47,206 bases of DNA from Deltaproteobacteria bacterium (GTDB taxonomy: Bacteria; Bdellovibrionota; FAC87; UBA2466). The DNA is taken from NCBI GenBank assembly GCA_016196825.1, contig JACPWY010000059.1:1-47206 (forward strand), in the 5' to 3' direction. The notes under the pieces were generated by a model, which had not been told where the DNA came from, searched no databases, and saw only the letters and a program-made list of their open reading frames with translations. Position numbers and translations under genes: made by a program. This document shows, one piece after another, positions 16,226-24,963 of this stretch (position 1 is the stretch's first letter; each line of letters starts with the position of its first letter).

Positions 16226-16525
16226 ATGGAATGGAAGCGCTCGCTCTTAGGAATTGCATTCCTGGGTATTTGTACAATCGGAAACTCAGCTCACTCTCGT
16301 GAGCTCAGATTTTGCGGAAAAGTAACGGGAGACTCACTTGGATGGGATTTTGTTGGTCACACGGGGAATGCTGGTGATGCAAAATTTGTTTTTATTCCCT
16401 TAAGTTCGGACGTGGCGAGGTCTTTGCCTGATCCGAATTCTGGTAGAACGATTTGTGTTTTAGGATCGGCCATAAAGTTGACCACTTCCGAGTCTCGAGT
16501 GCTGTTCGCTTATCAAATGGATTGA
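16226..16525 (+). CDS. Small secreted protein
   Basis: A 99-residue protein with a signal peptide (MEWKRSLLGIAFLGICTIG, cleavage probably before RELRFC) and a beta-rich mature domain of about 75 residues with two cysteines. Family not recognised. A TATGGAGG site lies nine bases before the ATG. Its last 13 bases overlap the antisense HigB-like remnant. Confidence 0.65.
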   Translation: MEWKRSLLGIAFLGICTIGNSAHSRELRFCGKVTGDSLGWDFVGHTGNAGDAKFVFIPLSSDVARSLPDPNSGRTICVLGSAIKLTTSESRVLFAYQMD

Positions 16526-16650
16526 CTCACCAGTCGATAGAGCGGGCTCAGTTCAGTGTCTTCCTTGGGAATCGTCTGGCTCTTCTTTTTCATCGCGTGG
16601 ATCAGGTAAATCACGTCGCCTCTCTTCACTTCAACGGGTGTAGACCAAGC
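16513..16650 (-). pseudogene. Remnant of a HigB/Gp49-like RelE toxin
   Basis: A minus-strand frame with no start codon encodes GDVIYLIHAMKKKSQTIPK and then about 16 residues to a stop at 16513-16515. This closely resembles the C-terminus of phage-derived Gp49-like HigB toxins (VLHAFQKKSQKTPK pattern). One base earlier in another frame a short stretch reads AWSTPVEVKR, so a frameshift near 16620 and loss of the 5' part are likely. No antitoxin follows. It points to an old toxin-antitoxin insertion between tRNA-Leu and tmk. Confidence 0.4.
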
Positions 16651-16692
16651 GACCTATTGACCAAGAAAATGATCTCTGCCATCACTTAGGGG

Positions 16693-16721
16693 TTAACACT
16701 TAACAGTTATTCCAGTACCTT
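16693..16721 (+). promoter_or_regulatory. Candidate leaderless promoter of the tmk operon
   Basis: TTAACA (16693-16698), a 17-base spacer and TACCTT (16716-16721), then seven bases and the tmk ATG. No ribosome binding site is present (the bases before the ATG are TTTTGCC). The transcription start is predicted at or next to the ATG. Confidence 0.5.
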
Positions 16722-16728
16722 TTTTGCC

Positions 16729-17358
16729 ATGTTAATAACGCTCGAGGGTGGCGAAGGGGCGGGGAAGAGCACCCAGGCGCGTCTCATTATTAGGGAACTG
16801 AAGAAGCGGCGGATTCGGTGCCTACTGACGGCTGAGCCTGGCGGGACCACCATTGGTAAAAAGATCCGAAAGCTCCTTCTCGATCGCACCAATGCGATCA
16901 TGGCTCCGCGGGCGGAGCTCCTTCTTTACCAGGCCGATCGCGCTCAACATGTGAATGAAAAGATCCGTCCGGCGCTCGAGGCCGGCTACGTCGTGGTGTC
17001 GGATCGGTTTTTCGATTCCTCGGTCGTTTATCAGGGTTATTGCCGAAAGCTGGGCGTGGATGAGGTTTATGATCTCAGCCTTTTTGCCACGGGGGGGCTC
17101 GAACCCGACCTCACCTTCTTTCTCGATCTCGATCCCAAGGTTGGGTTCATGCGCATTCGCCACCGCGGCTCACTCGATCGCCTCGAGCGCGAGAAGATCC
17201 GCTTTCACCAGGATGTCCGTCGAGGGTTTCTGGGGCTTGCGAGGCGTTGCCGAGGGCGAATGGTGGTGATTGACGCGAGTGCTTCGACGGAAGAGGTGAA
17301 TGGGGCTATTCTCTCCACTCTCGAACGGAGGCTAAGAGCTCTAAGGAAAAGTCGATGA
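16729..17358 (+). CDS. tmk: Thymidylate kinase
   Basis: Phosphorylates dTMP to dTDP. Of normal size (209 residues). The P-loop GGEGAGKST is at 7-15, EPGGT is the dTMP-binding loop, and VSDRFFDSSVVYQG is the DR(Y/F)xxS segment. FLDLDPKVGFMRI and the LERE lid follow. It is the first gene of a tmk-holB-metG-tatD-PilZ operon and overlaps holB by ATGA. The dTMP it uses would come from the ThyX-like enzyme at 43664-45229. Confidence 0.95.
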   Translation: MLITLEGGEGAGKSTQARLIIRELKKRRIRCLLTAEPGGTTIGKKIRKLLLDRTNAIMAPRAELLLYQADRAQHVNEKIRPALEAGYVVVSDRFFDSSVVYQGYCRKLGVDEVYDLSLFATGGLEPDLTFFLDLDPKVGFMRIRHRGSLDRLEREKIRFHQDVRRGFLGLARRCRGRMVVIDASASTEEVNGAILSTLERRLRALRKSR

Positions 17359-18158
17359 GTGGAATGGACAAAGGAACTTTAGGGGTTTTGGGGAACGTGA
17401 CGGTCCAGGACAGGCTCTTTCGATATCTGGGCAGTCAGCGGATTCATCCGGCTCTCATCTTCAGTGGCCCGCGCTCGGATTCTAAGCTTGCGATCGTGAA
17501 GAATGCGGCGAAGACGCTCTTCTGCCGATTGTCGGGTCCCAATCAGGCGTTTTGCGGCACCTGCTCGGCGTGTGATCGCATCGAGCGGGAGATCTTCCCG
17601 GATGTCTGGGTGTGGCGCGAACTCGATGAAGAAATCATTAAGATCGAGTCTATCCGAGAGATCTGCACTCGGATGGCGCTCTCGCCGGTTGAGGGGAGCT
17701 GTCGAGTCTGCATTATCGATGATTGCCACCGGATGAATCCGGCCGCGGCGAATGCTTTCTTGAAAACTCTCGAGGAGCCCAATCAGAGCCATTATTTTTG
17801 GCTCCTCACTTCGCAGCTGGGTTCGCTTCTCCCCACTTTGCGTTCCCGGTGTCTCGAGTTTTCGTTTCAGCCCGACATTCGGCGCGTAGTGCCCGATCGG
17901 GCGGCGGAATTCGATGGGCTTTATCAAGACTTTCTGCGCTCTGGTGATCCCTACCGTGTCACCCACAAGCTGCGGGAAAAGTCGGATGTCCTGGCGTTTG
18001 TGCACTACCTCCAGGCGCGTGTGCGCCAGGAGGCGGTGAATGATAGCTCCTGGTACCAGATTCACGAATTTGAAAGGCTCATGGAGCTTGAGCACCGATT
18101 GCGTTCAAATGCGAGTTACGGTTTACTGCTGGAAAGCCATCTGGCGGCGATTCGATGA
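17355..18158 (+). CDS. holB: DNA polymerase III delta-prime subunit
   Basis: A 267-residue AAA+ clamp-loader subunit. The P-loop is degenerate (FSGPRSDSKLAIVKNAA), as expected for delta-prime, which does not hydrolyse ATP. Four cysteines (57, 67, 70, 73) form the zinc module, followed by VCIIDDCHRMNPAAANAFLKTLEEP and the SRC motif (TLRSRCLEF). It is shorter than E. coli HolB, with a reduced C-terminal domain. It is coupled to tmk and metG by ATGA overlaps, the common bacterial tmk-holB arrangement. Confidence 0.9.
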   Translation: MSGMDKGTLGVLGNVTVQDRLFRYLGSQRIHPALIFSGPRSDSKLAIVKNAAKTLFCRLSGPNQAFCGTCSACDRIEREIFPDVWVWRELDEEIIKIESIREICTRMALSPVEGSCRVCIIDDCHRMNPAAANAFLKTLEEPNQSHYFWLLTSQLGSLLPTLRSRCLEFSFQPDIRRVVPDRAAEFDGLYQDFLRSGDPYRVTHKLREKSDVLAFVHYLQARVRQEAVNDSSWYQIHEFERLMELEHRLRSNASYGLLLESHLAAIR

Positions 18159-19711
18159 AGCCCTTTTACATCACGACTCCCATCTACTACGTAACCGACG
18201 CTCCCCACATTGGGCATCTCTATACTTCGCTAGCGGCCGATATTATGTCGCGCTACCACCGGCTCAAGGGCGACAATGTCTGGTTTCTGACCGGCACCGA
18301 CGAGCACGGACAAAAGATTCAGAAAAAGGCCAAGGAGAATAACGAGACGCCGCAGGAGCTCGCCGATCGAGTGGTCGAGCGCTACCGCAAGGCCTGGACT
18401 CGCTACGAAATCACCTACAACGATTTCATCCGCACGACCGAGGAGCGCCACAAGACTGTCGTCGTGAGCTTCGTCGATAAGCTGATGAAGTCGGGCGACA
18501 TCTATTTGGGCGGTTACGAGGGCTGGTACTGCATCCCCGACGAGGCTTATTGGACCGAAGCTCAGCTCAAAGACGGAAAGTGCCCCGACTGCGGCCGGCC
18601 CGTCGAATGGCTGACGGAAGAGAGCTACTTTTTCAAGATGTCCGCCTACGAGAAGCGGCTTCTCGAACACATCGAGAAAAACCCGGGCTTCATCCAGCCA
18701 GAGTCGCGTAAGAATGAGGTCTTGGGCTTCATTCGGCAAGGGCTTCGCGATATCAGTGTGAGTCGCACGACGATCACCTGGGGCATTCCGATGCCGAAGG
18801 ATCCCAAGGCGACGAAAGAGCACAAGATTTACGTCTGGTTCGACGCGCTTTCCAACTATGTCTCGGCGTTGGGCTACCCCAACGACTCCAAGTACACGAC
18901 CTTTTGGCCTGAGGCGATCCATATCGTCGGGAAAGACATTTTGCGATTTCACGCCGTCTATTGGCCAACCTTCTTAATGGCTTTGGGTCTGCCACTTCCC
19001 AAGCGGATTGTTGCGCACGGGTGGCTCACGGACGGCGCGCGCAAGATCAGTAAGAGTCTGGGCAATGTCGTCGATCCCTTCGCGCTCGCCGATACCTACG
19101 GCGTGGATGGCGTGCGGTATTTTCTGTTTCGGGAATTTGTTTTTGGACTGGATGGTGAGTACACCCAGGATCTGGTCTACGCTCGGATCAACGCGGACCT
19201 GGCGAATGACTATGGCAACTGCGTGAGCCGCACCTGCTCGATGATCATCAAGTATCTGGGTACTAGTCCGGTCGAGATTTCAAAAGCGCTTTCGGCCCAT
19301 TCCGAGTTGAAGAGGGTGGCGCAGGCCGCTGTAGCCGCTGTGGATGGTGAAATGGAACAGTTTGCCTACCACAAGGCGCTCGAGAACCTCTGGCGGGCGG
19401 TGGGTGAGGCGAACCGTCACATTGAAAGCAATGCCCCCTGGACGCTCGCGAAATCGCAGAAGCCTGAGGATCGGGAGAGGTTGATCGAAGTGCTCGTCCA
19501 TTGCCGGGAAGCTTTGCGCATGGTCTCGGTGATTCTCCTGGCGTTTATCCCTGAGAGCGCGAGGAAAGCGCTCGACACGTTGGGCGGCGCTCTGCCGGAT
19601 GGTTTGGCAGCACCGGTGCAGTTTGCACAGTGGGGCGCGGCGGGCTCGACGATGTTGGTGAAAACACCGACGCCACTCTTTCCCCGTCTGGAAGTGCCCA
19701 AGACCAAATGA
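18155..19711 (+). CDS. metG: Methionyl-tRNA synthetase
   Basis: A 518-residue class I synthetase. The HIGH motif is PHIGH (17-21) and the KMSKS motif is KISKS (297-301). A zinc-knuckle region has YCIPDEAYW and CPDCGRPVEW; the first cysteine pair is incomplete, as in the one-zinc Thermus-like subgroup. WFDALSNYVSALGYP and GKDILRFHAVYWPTFLM are core MetRS blocks. The C-terminal dimerisation (EMAP-like) domain is absent, so it is probably monomeric. It overlaps holB by four bases, and its stop overlaps the tatD start. Confidence 0.95.
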   Translation: MKPFYITTPIYYVTDAPHIGHLYTSLAADIMSRYHRLKGDNVWFLTGTDEHGQKIQKKAKENNETPQELADRVVERYRKAWTRYEITYNDFIRTTEERHKTVVVSFVDKLMKSGDIYLGGYEGWYCIPDEAYWTEAQLKDGKCPDCGRPVEWLTEESYFFKMSAYEKRLLEHIEKNPGFIQPESRKNEVLGFIRQGLRDISVSRTTITWGIPMPKDPKATKEHKIYVWFDALSNYVSALGYPNDSKYTTFWPEAIHIVGKDILRFHAVYWPTFLMALGLPLPKRIVAHGWLTDGARKISKSLGNVVDPFALADTYGVDGVRYFLFREFVFGLDGEYTQDLVYARINADLANDYGNCVSRTCSMIIKYLGTSPVEISKALSAHSELKRVAQAAVAAVDGEMEQFAYHKALENLWRAVGEANRHIESNAPWTLAKSQKPEDRERLIEVLVHCREALRMVSVILLAFIPESARKALDTLGGALPDGLAAPVQFAQWGAAGSTMLVKTPTPLFPRLEVPKTK

Positions 19712-20481
19712 TGGACTATATCGACAGCCATGCGCATCTCACGATGTGTGACTTCGACACCACTCAGGCGATTCTCGAGCGCGCGCGAAAAGCCGGCATC
19801 AATCGGATGCTCACCGTCTCAACCGATGAAACCAACTGGGAGAGCAATCGCCAGATGGCACTGAGCGATCGCAATATTTTTTATACTCTCGGTCTTCACC
19901 CACACACAGCGAGTCGGTTTGCCGAGGTGGCGCCGCAGCTCAATGGATTTTTTGACAACGGTATCCCGACGAAATGTGTGGCGATTGGTGAGATGGGGCT
20001 CGACTTCCACTATGACAAGAGTCCGCGGGAGATTCAGATCGATGTTTTTGAGGCGCAGCTGGCTCTTGCCGCGCGAGTCGGGTTGCCTGTGATCATCCAT
20101 TGTCGCGATGCTTTTGAGCAGACCTTCGCCTCGATTCGTAAGCAGGGGCTCCCGCGTTATGGTGGTGTGATGCACTGTTTTACCGGTGATGCGACCCAGG
20201 CCAAGGAGGCGGTGGATCTCGGGCTTCACATCTCGTTTTCCGGGATTCTCACATTCAAGAAGGCGGACCAAATTCGTGAGGCGGCTCGAACGGTGCCGCT
20301 CGAACGGATCTTACTTGAAACCGATTGTCCGTACCTGAGCCCGGAACCCTACAGGGGCAAGCCAAACGAGCCGGGTCGCTTGGCGATCACGGCGCAAAGA
20401 CTTGGCGCCATTCGGCAACTCACCATTGAAGACGTAGCCTACGCCACCTGTCAGAACACGGTTGAGCTCTTTCGGCTATAA
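19708..20481 (+). CDS. tatD: TatD-family metal-dependent DNase
   Basis: A 257-residue TIM-barrel hydrolase. DSHAHL gives the metal ligands His8 and His10, GEMGLDF the bridging glutamate, PVIIHCRDA and MHCFTGD the metal histidines, and ETDCPYLSPEPYRGKPNEP the C-terminal signature. TatD enzymes are 3'-5' exonucleases or deoxyribonucleases in repair. Of two adjacent ATGs (19708, 19711), the first overlaps the metG stop. The metG-tatD pair is very common in bacteria. The stop codon is part of the TATAAT that probably drives the PilZ gene. Confidence 0.9.
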   Translation: MMDYIDSHAHLTMCDFDTTQAILERARKAGINRMLTVSTDETNWESNRQMALSDRNIFYTLGLHPHTASRFAEVAPQLNGFFDNGIPTKCVAIGEMGLDFHYDKSPREIQIDVFEAQLALAARVGLPVIIHCRDAFEQTFASIRKQGLPRYGGVMHCFTGDATQAKEAVDLGLHISFSGILTFKKADQIREAARTVPLERILLETDCPYLSPEPYRGKPNEPGRLAITAQRLGAIRQLTIEDVAYATCQNTVELFRL

Positions 20482-20482
20482 T
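20477..20482 (+). promoter_or_regulatory. Consensus -10 box before the PilZ gene
   Basis: A perfect TATAAT overlaps the tatD stop codon and ends nine bases before the PilZ ATG. No Shine-Dalgarno sequence follows. A good -35 is not visible 17 bases upstream. It suggests that the PilZ gene can be transcribed separately from the tmk operon. Confidence 0.35.
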
Positions 20483-20491
20483 AGAGCCTCC

Positions 20492-20905
20492 ATGAAAGAA
20501 CGTCGTAAACACACCCGAGTCCCAGTCAAGATTCCCGCGGGAATCTACTTTAAGGGGAATTATCATTACCTGGATGCTGAGATACTCGATTTGTCCGAAA
20601 GCGGTGCTTTCCTCCAGTGCAGCACCCCGCTTGAGCTCGGTAAGGAGATCATGCTTGAGATTCGATTCGGGGAGTCGCGCATCTTGGCCGGTCAGGTGGT
20701 GCAGGACTCGAAGCAGCTCACCAACTCTTTTGGAAAAGATCCGAAGCAGGCCTCGGTCGTTCGCTGGAACAAGATGGGCAGCGATGTCGGGTTCGGCGTC
20801 GAATTCATGAACCTGGCGCCGGAAAAGCTCACCTTCCTCCGCACCGTCATCCAGCACCTCGTGGTGATGCGAAAACTGCAAGACGGCCGCAAGAAAAAAT
20901 CATAG
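20492..20905 (+). CDS. PilZ-domain c-di-GMP-binding protein
   Basis: A 137-residue single-domain protein. The N-terminal RRKHTRVPV contains the RxxxR switch motif (Arg5, Arg9) and DLSESGA (33-39) is the DxSxxG motif; together they bind c-di-GMP. Strands with GKEIMLEIRFG and GFGVEFMNL complete the barrel. It would act as a cytoplasmic c-di-GMP effector for motility, adhesion or polysaccharide export; the partner is unknown. It lies ten bases after tatD but has its own TATAAT. Confidence 0.85.
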   Translation: MKERRKHTRVPVKIPAGIYFKGNYHYLDAEILDLSESGAFLQCSTPLELGKEIMLEIRFGESRILAGQVVQDSKQLTNSFGKDPKQASVVRWNKMGSDVGFGVEFMNLAPEKLTFLRTVIQHLVVMRKLQDGRKKKS

Positions 20906-20982
20906 GCGTGTTTATTTGTGCTGGGTTGAGAGCTGAACGCTGCGGCATCAGATTGATCTAAAGAGAATAACATTAGTATCCG

Positions 20983-21018
20983 AAGCGATTTTAAAATCTC
21001 TACGAATACTTTTGGGGT
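20983..21018 (+). promoter_or_regulatory. Promoter block shared with position 9014
   Basis: A block starting AAGCGATTTTAAAA and ending TACTTTTGGGGT aligns with 9014-9048 with one gap and most positions identical. TACTTT (21007-21012) plays the -10 role and is followed by the same TGGGGT. The predicted first transcribed base is 21019, the first base of an ATT codon where the secreted-protein frame should start. A 12-base palindrome GATTTTAAAATC (20987-20998) lies inside. Confidence 0.4.
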
Positions 21019-21785
21019 ATTAAATGCATTCAGCCATTCAGCCTCTTAGTCTTGTCAATAATGGTATTTCCAGTTTGGGCTCTTCCCCCCTCTCCCTCAG
21101 CCTCGAGCTCCAGCTCGGCTGCGTTGCCGGCTTGTGCCGTGACCGGCACCCAAGTTTGCACCCATCAATTCAGTGCTTCTGAGGGAGCCGCTGCACTGTC
21201 GACCTCAGGCGATGTAAACGCGGCAGCGAGCGCTTTCTTTTCCTATCCGCGTATCCAAAATAACTACGGAACTTTGGTGAGGGTGAAAGGAATTACTGGG
21301 AACCTGATAGACACAACAGATCCTACGCTGGCCGCCGCCGGAATCACCCACCACATCATTAATGTTCACATTGATCGCGTGTATCTTGATCGAGGAGGTT
21401 GCAATCTTGCCATTTGGGAAGGGGTTTCATTCGCCCTTAAATGGCCGCCAAGTCCGGGGGGATTGGTTGATTCCGACTTCCTGAACTTAAATAGTCAGGG
21501 TGACCCTCGGGGAGTTTCCTATAAACAAAATGTACGAATATTCACGAGCTCATCCAGCGCATGTACTTATCTTTATACCTGTCCTATGCGGAGGGGTTAC
21601 GCCTCGATGAGCGGGGAGTGTCTCCAACCCGCCGTGACGGAGGCCTCTGTTCAATCCCCATGTAGTTGTCCCAGTGGCTTTGGTTTTTGACCGAGGCTCC
21701 TAACTGGGTTTCTCCCTCGGCAACGTCACAGGACAGAAGTCTTCCTTGGTTTTATCCAAGCATTCAGCAAGATGTCTCTGCAAAG
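21019..21785 (+). pseudogene. Broken gene for a secreted cysteine-rich protein
   Basis: In frame from ATT 21019 the protein starts I-K-C-I-Q-P and continues FSLLVLSIMVFPVWA, a typical signal peptide if ATT were ATG. The only standard in-frame starts (TTG 21052, ATG 21061) would cut the signal. The frame runs to TGA 21688, with a Ser-rich linker, an unknown beta-rich domain and eight or so cysteines. Adding one T to the five-T run just before this stop continues it as LTEAPNWVSPSATSQ and onward to about 21785, where the HNH gene begins. The simplest reading is a gene damaged at its start codon, at a homopolymer and at its 3' end. Family unknown. Confidence 0.5.
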
Positions 21786-22613
21786 TCAGGGCCCGCACGG
21801 TGTAGCCAGAGGCGAAGCCTGGCCCCACTGAGGAAAATCCAGCCGTGCTTTGGCAAGGTTATGGGCTCGGCAGAGGAGCCTTAGGTTTGCTAGATCTCGA
21901 CTGCTCCCGCCCAAAGCGTATGGCCGAATATGATCGATCTGGAGATGTGCGGTTTGGTTGCACCGAACGCCATTTGGGCCGACATACGAGCACTGATAAG
22001 CATCTCGATCTCTTACCTCTCGCGCCGTCCGCGCAAGTACCCGATGGGTGTGACGTGGCGTGACGGTGTTTCGGGTTTTCTTCTGTCTCACGAAGTCTTT
22101 GAGCACTTTCTTCAACAGTACGGCTCCATCCTTTTCCGACGCGAGTCTCTTTGCGTGATCGAGCAGTTCCTTGAGCTCTTCATCTAAGACGATTTTCAGG
22201 ATCTCCTTCTTTTGGATCTTTTCAGGAAACTCCTTGGCCAAGATATCGGCAACCTCCCGGGAAGGTTTATTGATGACCTTGGGGAGAAGGTCTTGGGCGT
22301 TTGCTTTCTCAAGAACGGGAGAAAGCAGAGTGAGAGAGGTTAAGGACAACGTCCCGTTCTCAAGAAGCGGCTTCACCTCGACTACCTTTTGGCTCAGCCG
22401 ACAGGCCTGGACGCGCCGATGAGTTTCGCCTTCTGAGTAGCCAAGATACCGAATGCAAAAATCATAAAGGCTGGCATAACCTTCTTTGAGCCACAGCCGG
22501 CGGCGATCTACTTCAGCCAGGTAATCCAAGACTCGGCTGGTCTGAGTCTTTTCTTTAAGCACAGCAGCCTTTGTTTCGGTCAAAAGAATTTCATCGCAGA
22601 TATTTTCAAACAT
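21786..22613 (-). CDS. HNH endonuclease (DUF222-like)
   Basis: A 275-residue protein. A helical N-terminal region (about 1-180; RVLDYLAEVDRRRLWLKEGYASLYDF is not quoted in full but shows the YxSLYDFC pattern of this group) precedes a C-terminal HNH nuclease domain: QCSYV and RCNQ zinc-type cysteines, then QIDHI, GGSSRDLANLRLLC and the terminal RAHN. Multi-copy families of this architecture are common in Bdellovibrio-type genomes and behave like mobile or domesticated elements (from memory). Start ATG 22613 follows a GGGAGG site. It ends exactly where the damaged secreted-protein gene loses coding potential, so it may have inserted there. Confidence 0.82.
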   Translation of the reverse strand: MFENICDEILLTETKAAVLKEKTQTSRVLDYLAEVDRRRLWLKEGYASLYDFCIRYLGYSEGETHRRVQACRLSQKVVEVKPLLENGTLSLTSLTLLSPVLEKANAQDLLPKVINKPSREVADILAKEFPEKIQKKEILKIVLDEELKELLDHAKRLASEKDGAVLLKKVLKDFVRQKKTRNTVTPRHTHRVLARTAREVRDRDAYQCSYVGPNGVRCNQTAHLQIDHIRPYALGGSSRDLANLRLLCRAHNLAKARLDFPQWGQASPLATPCGP

Positions 22614-23145
22614 AGAGCCTCCCAATTGAGGTGACTGTAACTCAGGTTTGTGACGACGCATGTTTCATGATAAAAAGCCTAATGAAATCGCAAGATAGCG
22701 GCAGAAAATTGATGGTCTCTGCAAAACGAGAAAGGACCACCTTTAAAAATAGTCTGATTCCATAGTCTTACCGTCGATAGATCTGAATGATATCAGGATT
22801 ACGTCAATCACAAAAATCAGAAAATTATCTGCGCCCCCGCTGCCAATCCCGGACCGGATCGGACTAGCTCCAACCAAAAAATGGAGTGGTTCCTCTCCCA
22901 CGCGACAGCAAGAGGCATCACCCAAGCCACCCACACCACCTCCACCTCAGGAGCCTAGCGGACGCTCGCATTTTTAACCGAGCCAGTTTTCCCGACAATG
23001 ACCTCAGTCCACCTCCGGCGCCGTCCGCCTGCCGGAATCACCAACTGACCGCCTAAACGACCCGTTGCTTGATCGGCAACTTTTAAAAGAAAGCGCGGAG
23101 GCCCCAGTTTACCTTTGGGCGATTGTTGAATTTGGTATCGATTTG
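22614..23145. other. Intergenic region with a startless proline-rich frame
   Basis: No complete gene. A 74-codon plus-strand frame between stops (22753-22977) has no conventional start. It ends in a proline-rich tail (KPPTPPPPQEP) like those of other secreted proteins in this window, so it may be the 3' end of a decayed gene, or chance. A short GTTGC/GCAAC hairpin lies near 23069-23085 beyond the end of the leftward propeller-protein gene, without a T-run. Confidence 0.3.
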
Positions 23146-24963
23146 CTACTCGGCGAGTGTCCAGGAGAGCGACGGGATCATGTCGTTATTGGGGGGAGCA
23201 CAGAGAAAGCTGCGGCCAGGGTAGCCATATTTTTTGCCGTTTCCAAAACTCTCCACGAACCCACCACTCGAATTGAGGCGAACGACTCCAATGGCCGGGC
23301 AATTTAAATCATTGAGTGCCGGCGTTCCATACAGGAAAGAGGTCAAGCTGGTGAAATTATCGTGAAACACGGCGATGATGCTTTGGTCCTGAGCAACAAG
23401 GACATCAGAGGCTATGAGAGGAGACAAATCCCCGGGACCTAATTGGGTTGCCATGATCTGGCGCTGACCGCCTGACGCGAAACTGTTGTCGATGGTTCCA
23501 TCCGGTTTGTAGCGATCCAGCCAAACTTCGCGTGGAAGGCCGGTGTTGTTTCCGCCTTGAAATCTCAAGACGTAAAACGTCTCATCAGGCATGAAGGCAA
23601 TTGTAACGGCGTAACTGGAGGCAGACTGGAGAAGACGCGTGAATCCTGAGGTGCCCCAGGCCAAATCGAGCGAGCCATCAGGGGTGAACTGGTATACACG
23701 AAGCTCATTGTTGGCTGTCGCCAGGCGAATCTTGCCGTCACTCATGAATTTCGCCGTCTTCACGTTGCAGCCCGCGCCCTCACAGTCGAATTGGACAATG
23801 CCTGAACTTCCAAACGCGGAATCAAGGCGGTTATTCGAAAAATATCCGCTTTCCAAGGTGAATTGCAGAATCAAAAAAGTGGTTCTTGGTGTTGCGCTGA
23901 GCTCCAGCGAACTAGCCAGTATTTTGAGCCGGGTTCCTACTATCTTCCAATCCAGGATTGTATCAATGAAGTCTGGGTGATCGTAGGAGCCGGTCATTGA
24001 GAGCGCGGAATTATCAGCGCCCGACATTTGCGCCCAACTCACGCTTGTTCCGGAGCCCATGGAATGAAGGCTCAATCCAAACGGAATGATCGGCTTTCCG
24101 TCGTAAGGCAAGATCGCTGGAGCGAACTGGGTCGTGGCGCCATTGGGGGAATAGATAAACCGACCCGATTCCATTCCTGTTGCGCCCATTCCCGATGTTC
24201 CCATGGGATGTCCGTCGATGGAACTGAATCGCCAAAGACCGATCCCGGTGTGGAAGGCGAGAAAATTGTTTTCCGTCCAGCCATACAGAGAGGGGAAGGG
24301 GCTAACTTTGAAATAGCTTACTCGGGCGTCTTGGGCCGGACCTACGATTCGAGCGGTGAAATGGCCGCTGCTTCCAAAGGTCGAAAGTCCTCTGCCCTCT
24401 TGGTCAAGCTCCCAGAAATGGAGTTGGTAACTGGATCCGCTGGGAGCATTGGGGTCTGGTGATGAATTCGAAGCCCCTCCCATCCCTATGAGCCATACAG
24501 GCGAAGAGCTTTGATGACTTTGGAGGCAGACACGATACCGCTTCGTGGACGAAAAACCGCTGGTTCCACACACGCCATTTGGTTGAATGTTGGCTTGGAC
24601 TCTGCCCGAGGCATACCGGCGCGCGAGCGACTGTGACGGCGCGCTTCTGAGGGTCGTTGTCACATTGTGTGGCATTCCCGGAACATCCGAGTTGGGCTCT
24701 TCGGGAAGGGTGAGATTGGAATAGGGAGTGTTATCAAACTCCACCGAGGAAGTTGCCAGCGCATCCAAACCTCGTCGGTGGGCGTGCCAAGCCGAGAGCT
24801 CTGATGAATAGAATGCCTCCAGGCGATTGGTCATTTCCTGCTGACGTCTGTGAACGAATCCAGAAGAAAAGGCGGTCATGACGCGCAGGGTTGCCAAGAG
24901 TGCAAGAATCCCAACCGCGACGAGAATGGGGGCGAATCCCTGCCTTTGCGGATCACGGATCAT
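23146..24963 (-). CDS. Pilin-like surface protein with delta-60 repeat beta-propeller
   Basis: A 605-residue protein. The N-terminus (basic residues, then G9-F-A-P-I-L-V and a hydrophobic helix to about 30) resembles a type IV prepilin/pseudopilin signal cut after Gly, but lacks the usual Glu5. A region to about 150 is similar to the 35368-37059 protein. The rest is a propeller with delta-60-type repeats (DSAFGSSGIV, DLAWGTSGF, DNSFASGGQ, ESFGNGKKYG). It is probably displayed on the cell surface or in a pilus tip; the ligand is unknown. No ribosome binding site; GATAAG (24970-24975) ends six bases before the ATG. Divergent from the kinase-like gene. Confidence 0.75.
   Translation of the reverse strand: MIRDPQRQGFAPILVAVGILALLATLRVMTAFSSGFVHRRQQEMTNRLEAFYSSELSAWHAHRRGLDALATSSVEFDNTPYSNLTLPEEPNSDVPGMPHNVTTTLRSAPSQSLARRYASGRVQANIQPNGVCGTSGFSSTKRYRVCLQSHQSSSPVWLIGMGGASNSSPDPNAPSGSSYQLHFWELDQEGRGLSTFGSSGHFTARIVGPAQDARVSYFKVSPFPSLYGWTENNFLAFHTGIGLWRFSSIDGHPMGTSGMGATGMESGRFIYSPNGATTQFAPAILPYDGKPIIPFGLSLHSMGSGTSVSWAQMSGADNSALSMTGSYDHPDFIDTILDWKIVGTRLKILASSLELSATPRTTFLILQFTLESGYFSNNRLDSAFGSSGIVQFDCEGAGCNVKTAKFMSDGKIRLATANNELRVYQFTPDGSLDLAWGTSGFTRLLQSASSYAVTIAFMPDETFYVLRFQGGNNTGLPREVWLDRYKPDGTIDNSFASGGQRQIMATQLGPGDLSPLIASDVLVAQDQSIIAVFHDNFTSLTSFLYGTPALNDLNCPAIGVVRLNSSGGFVESFGNGKKYGYPGRSFLCAPPNNDMIPSLSWTLAE

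Noticed and set aside
22743..22934. A 63-residue minus-strand frame.
   Set aside because: No ribosome binding site or -10 box at its start and no recognisable motif.
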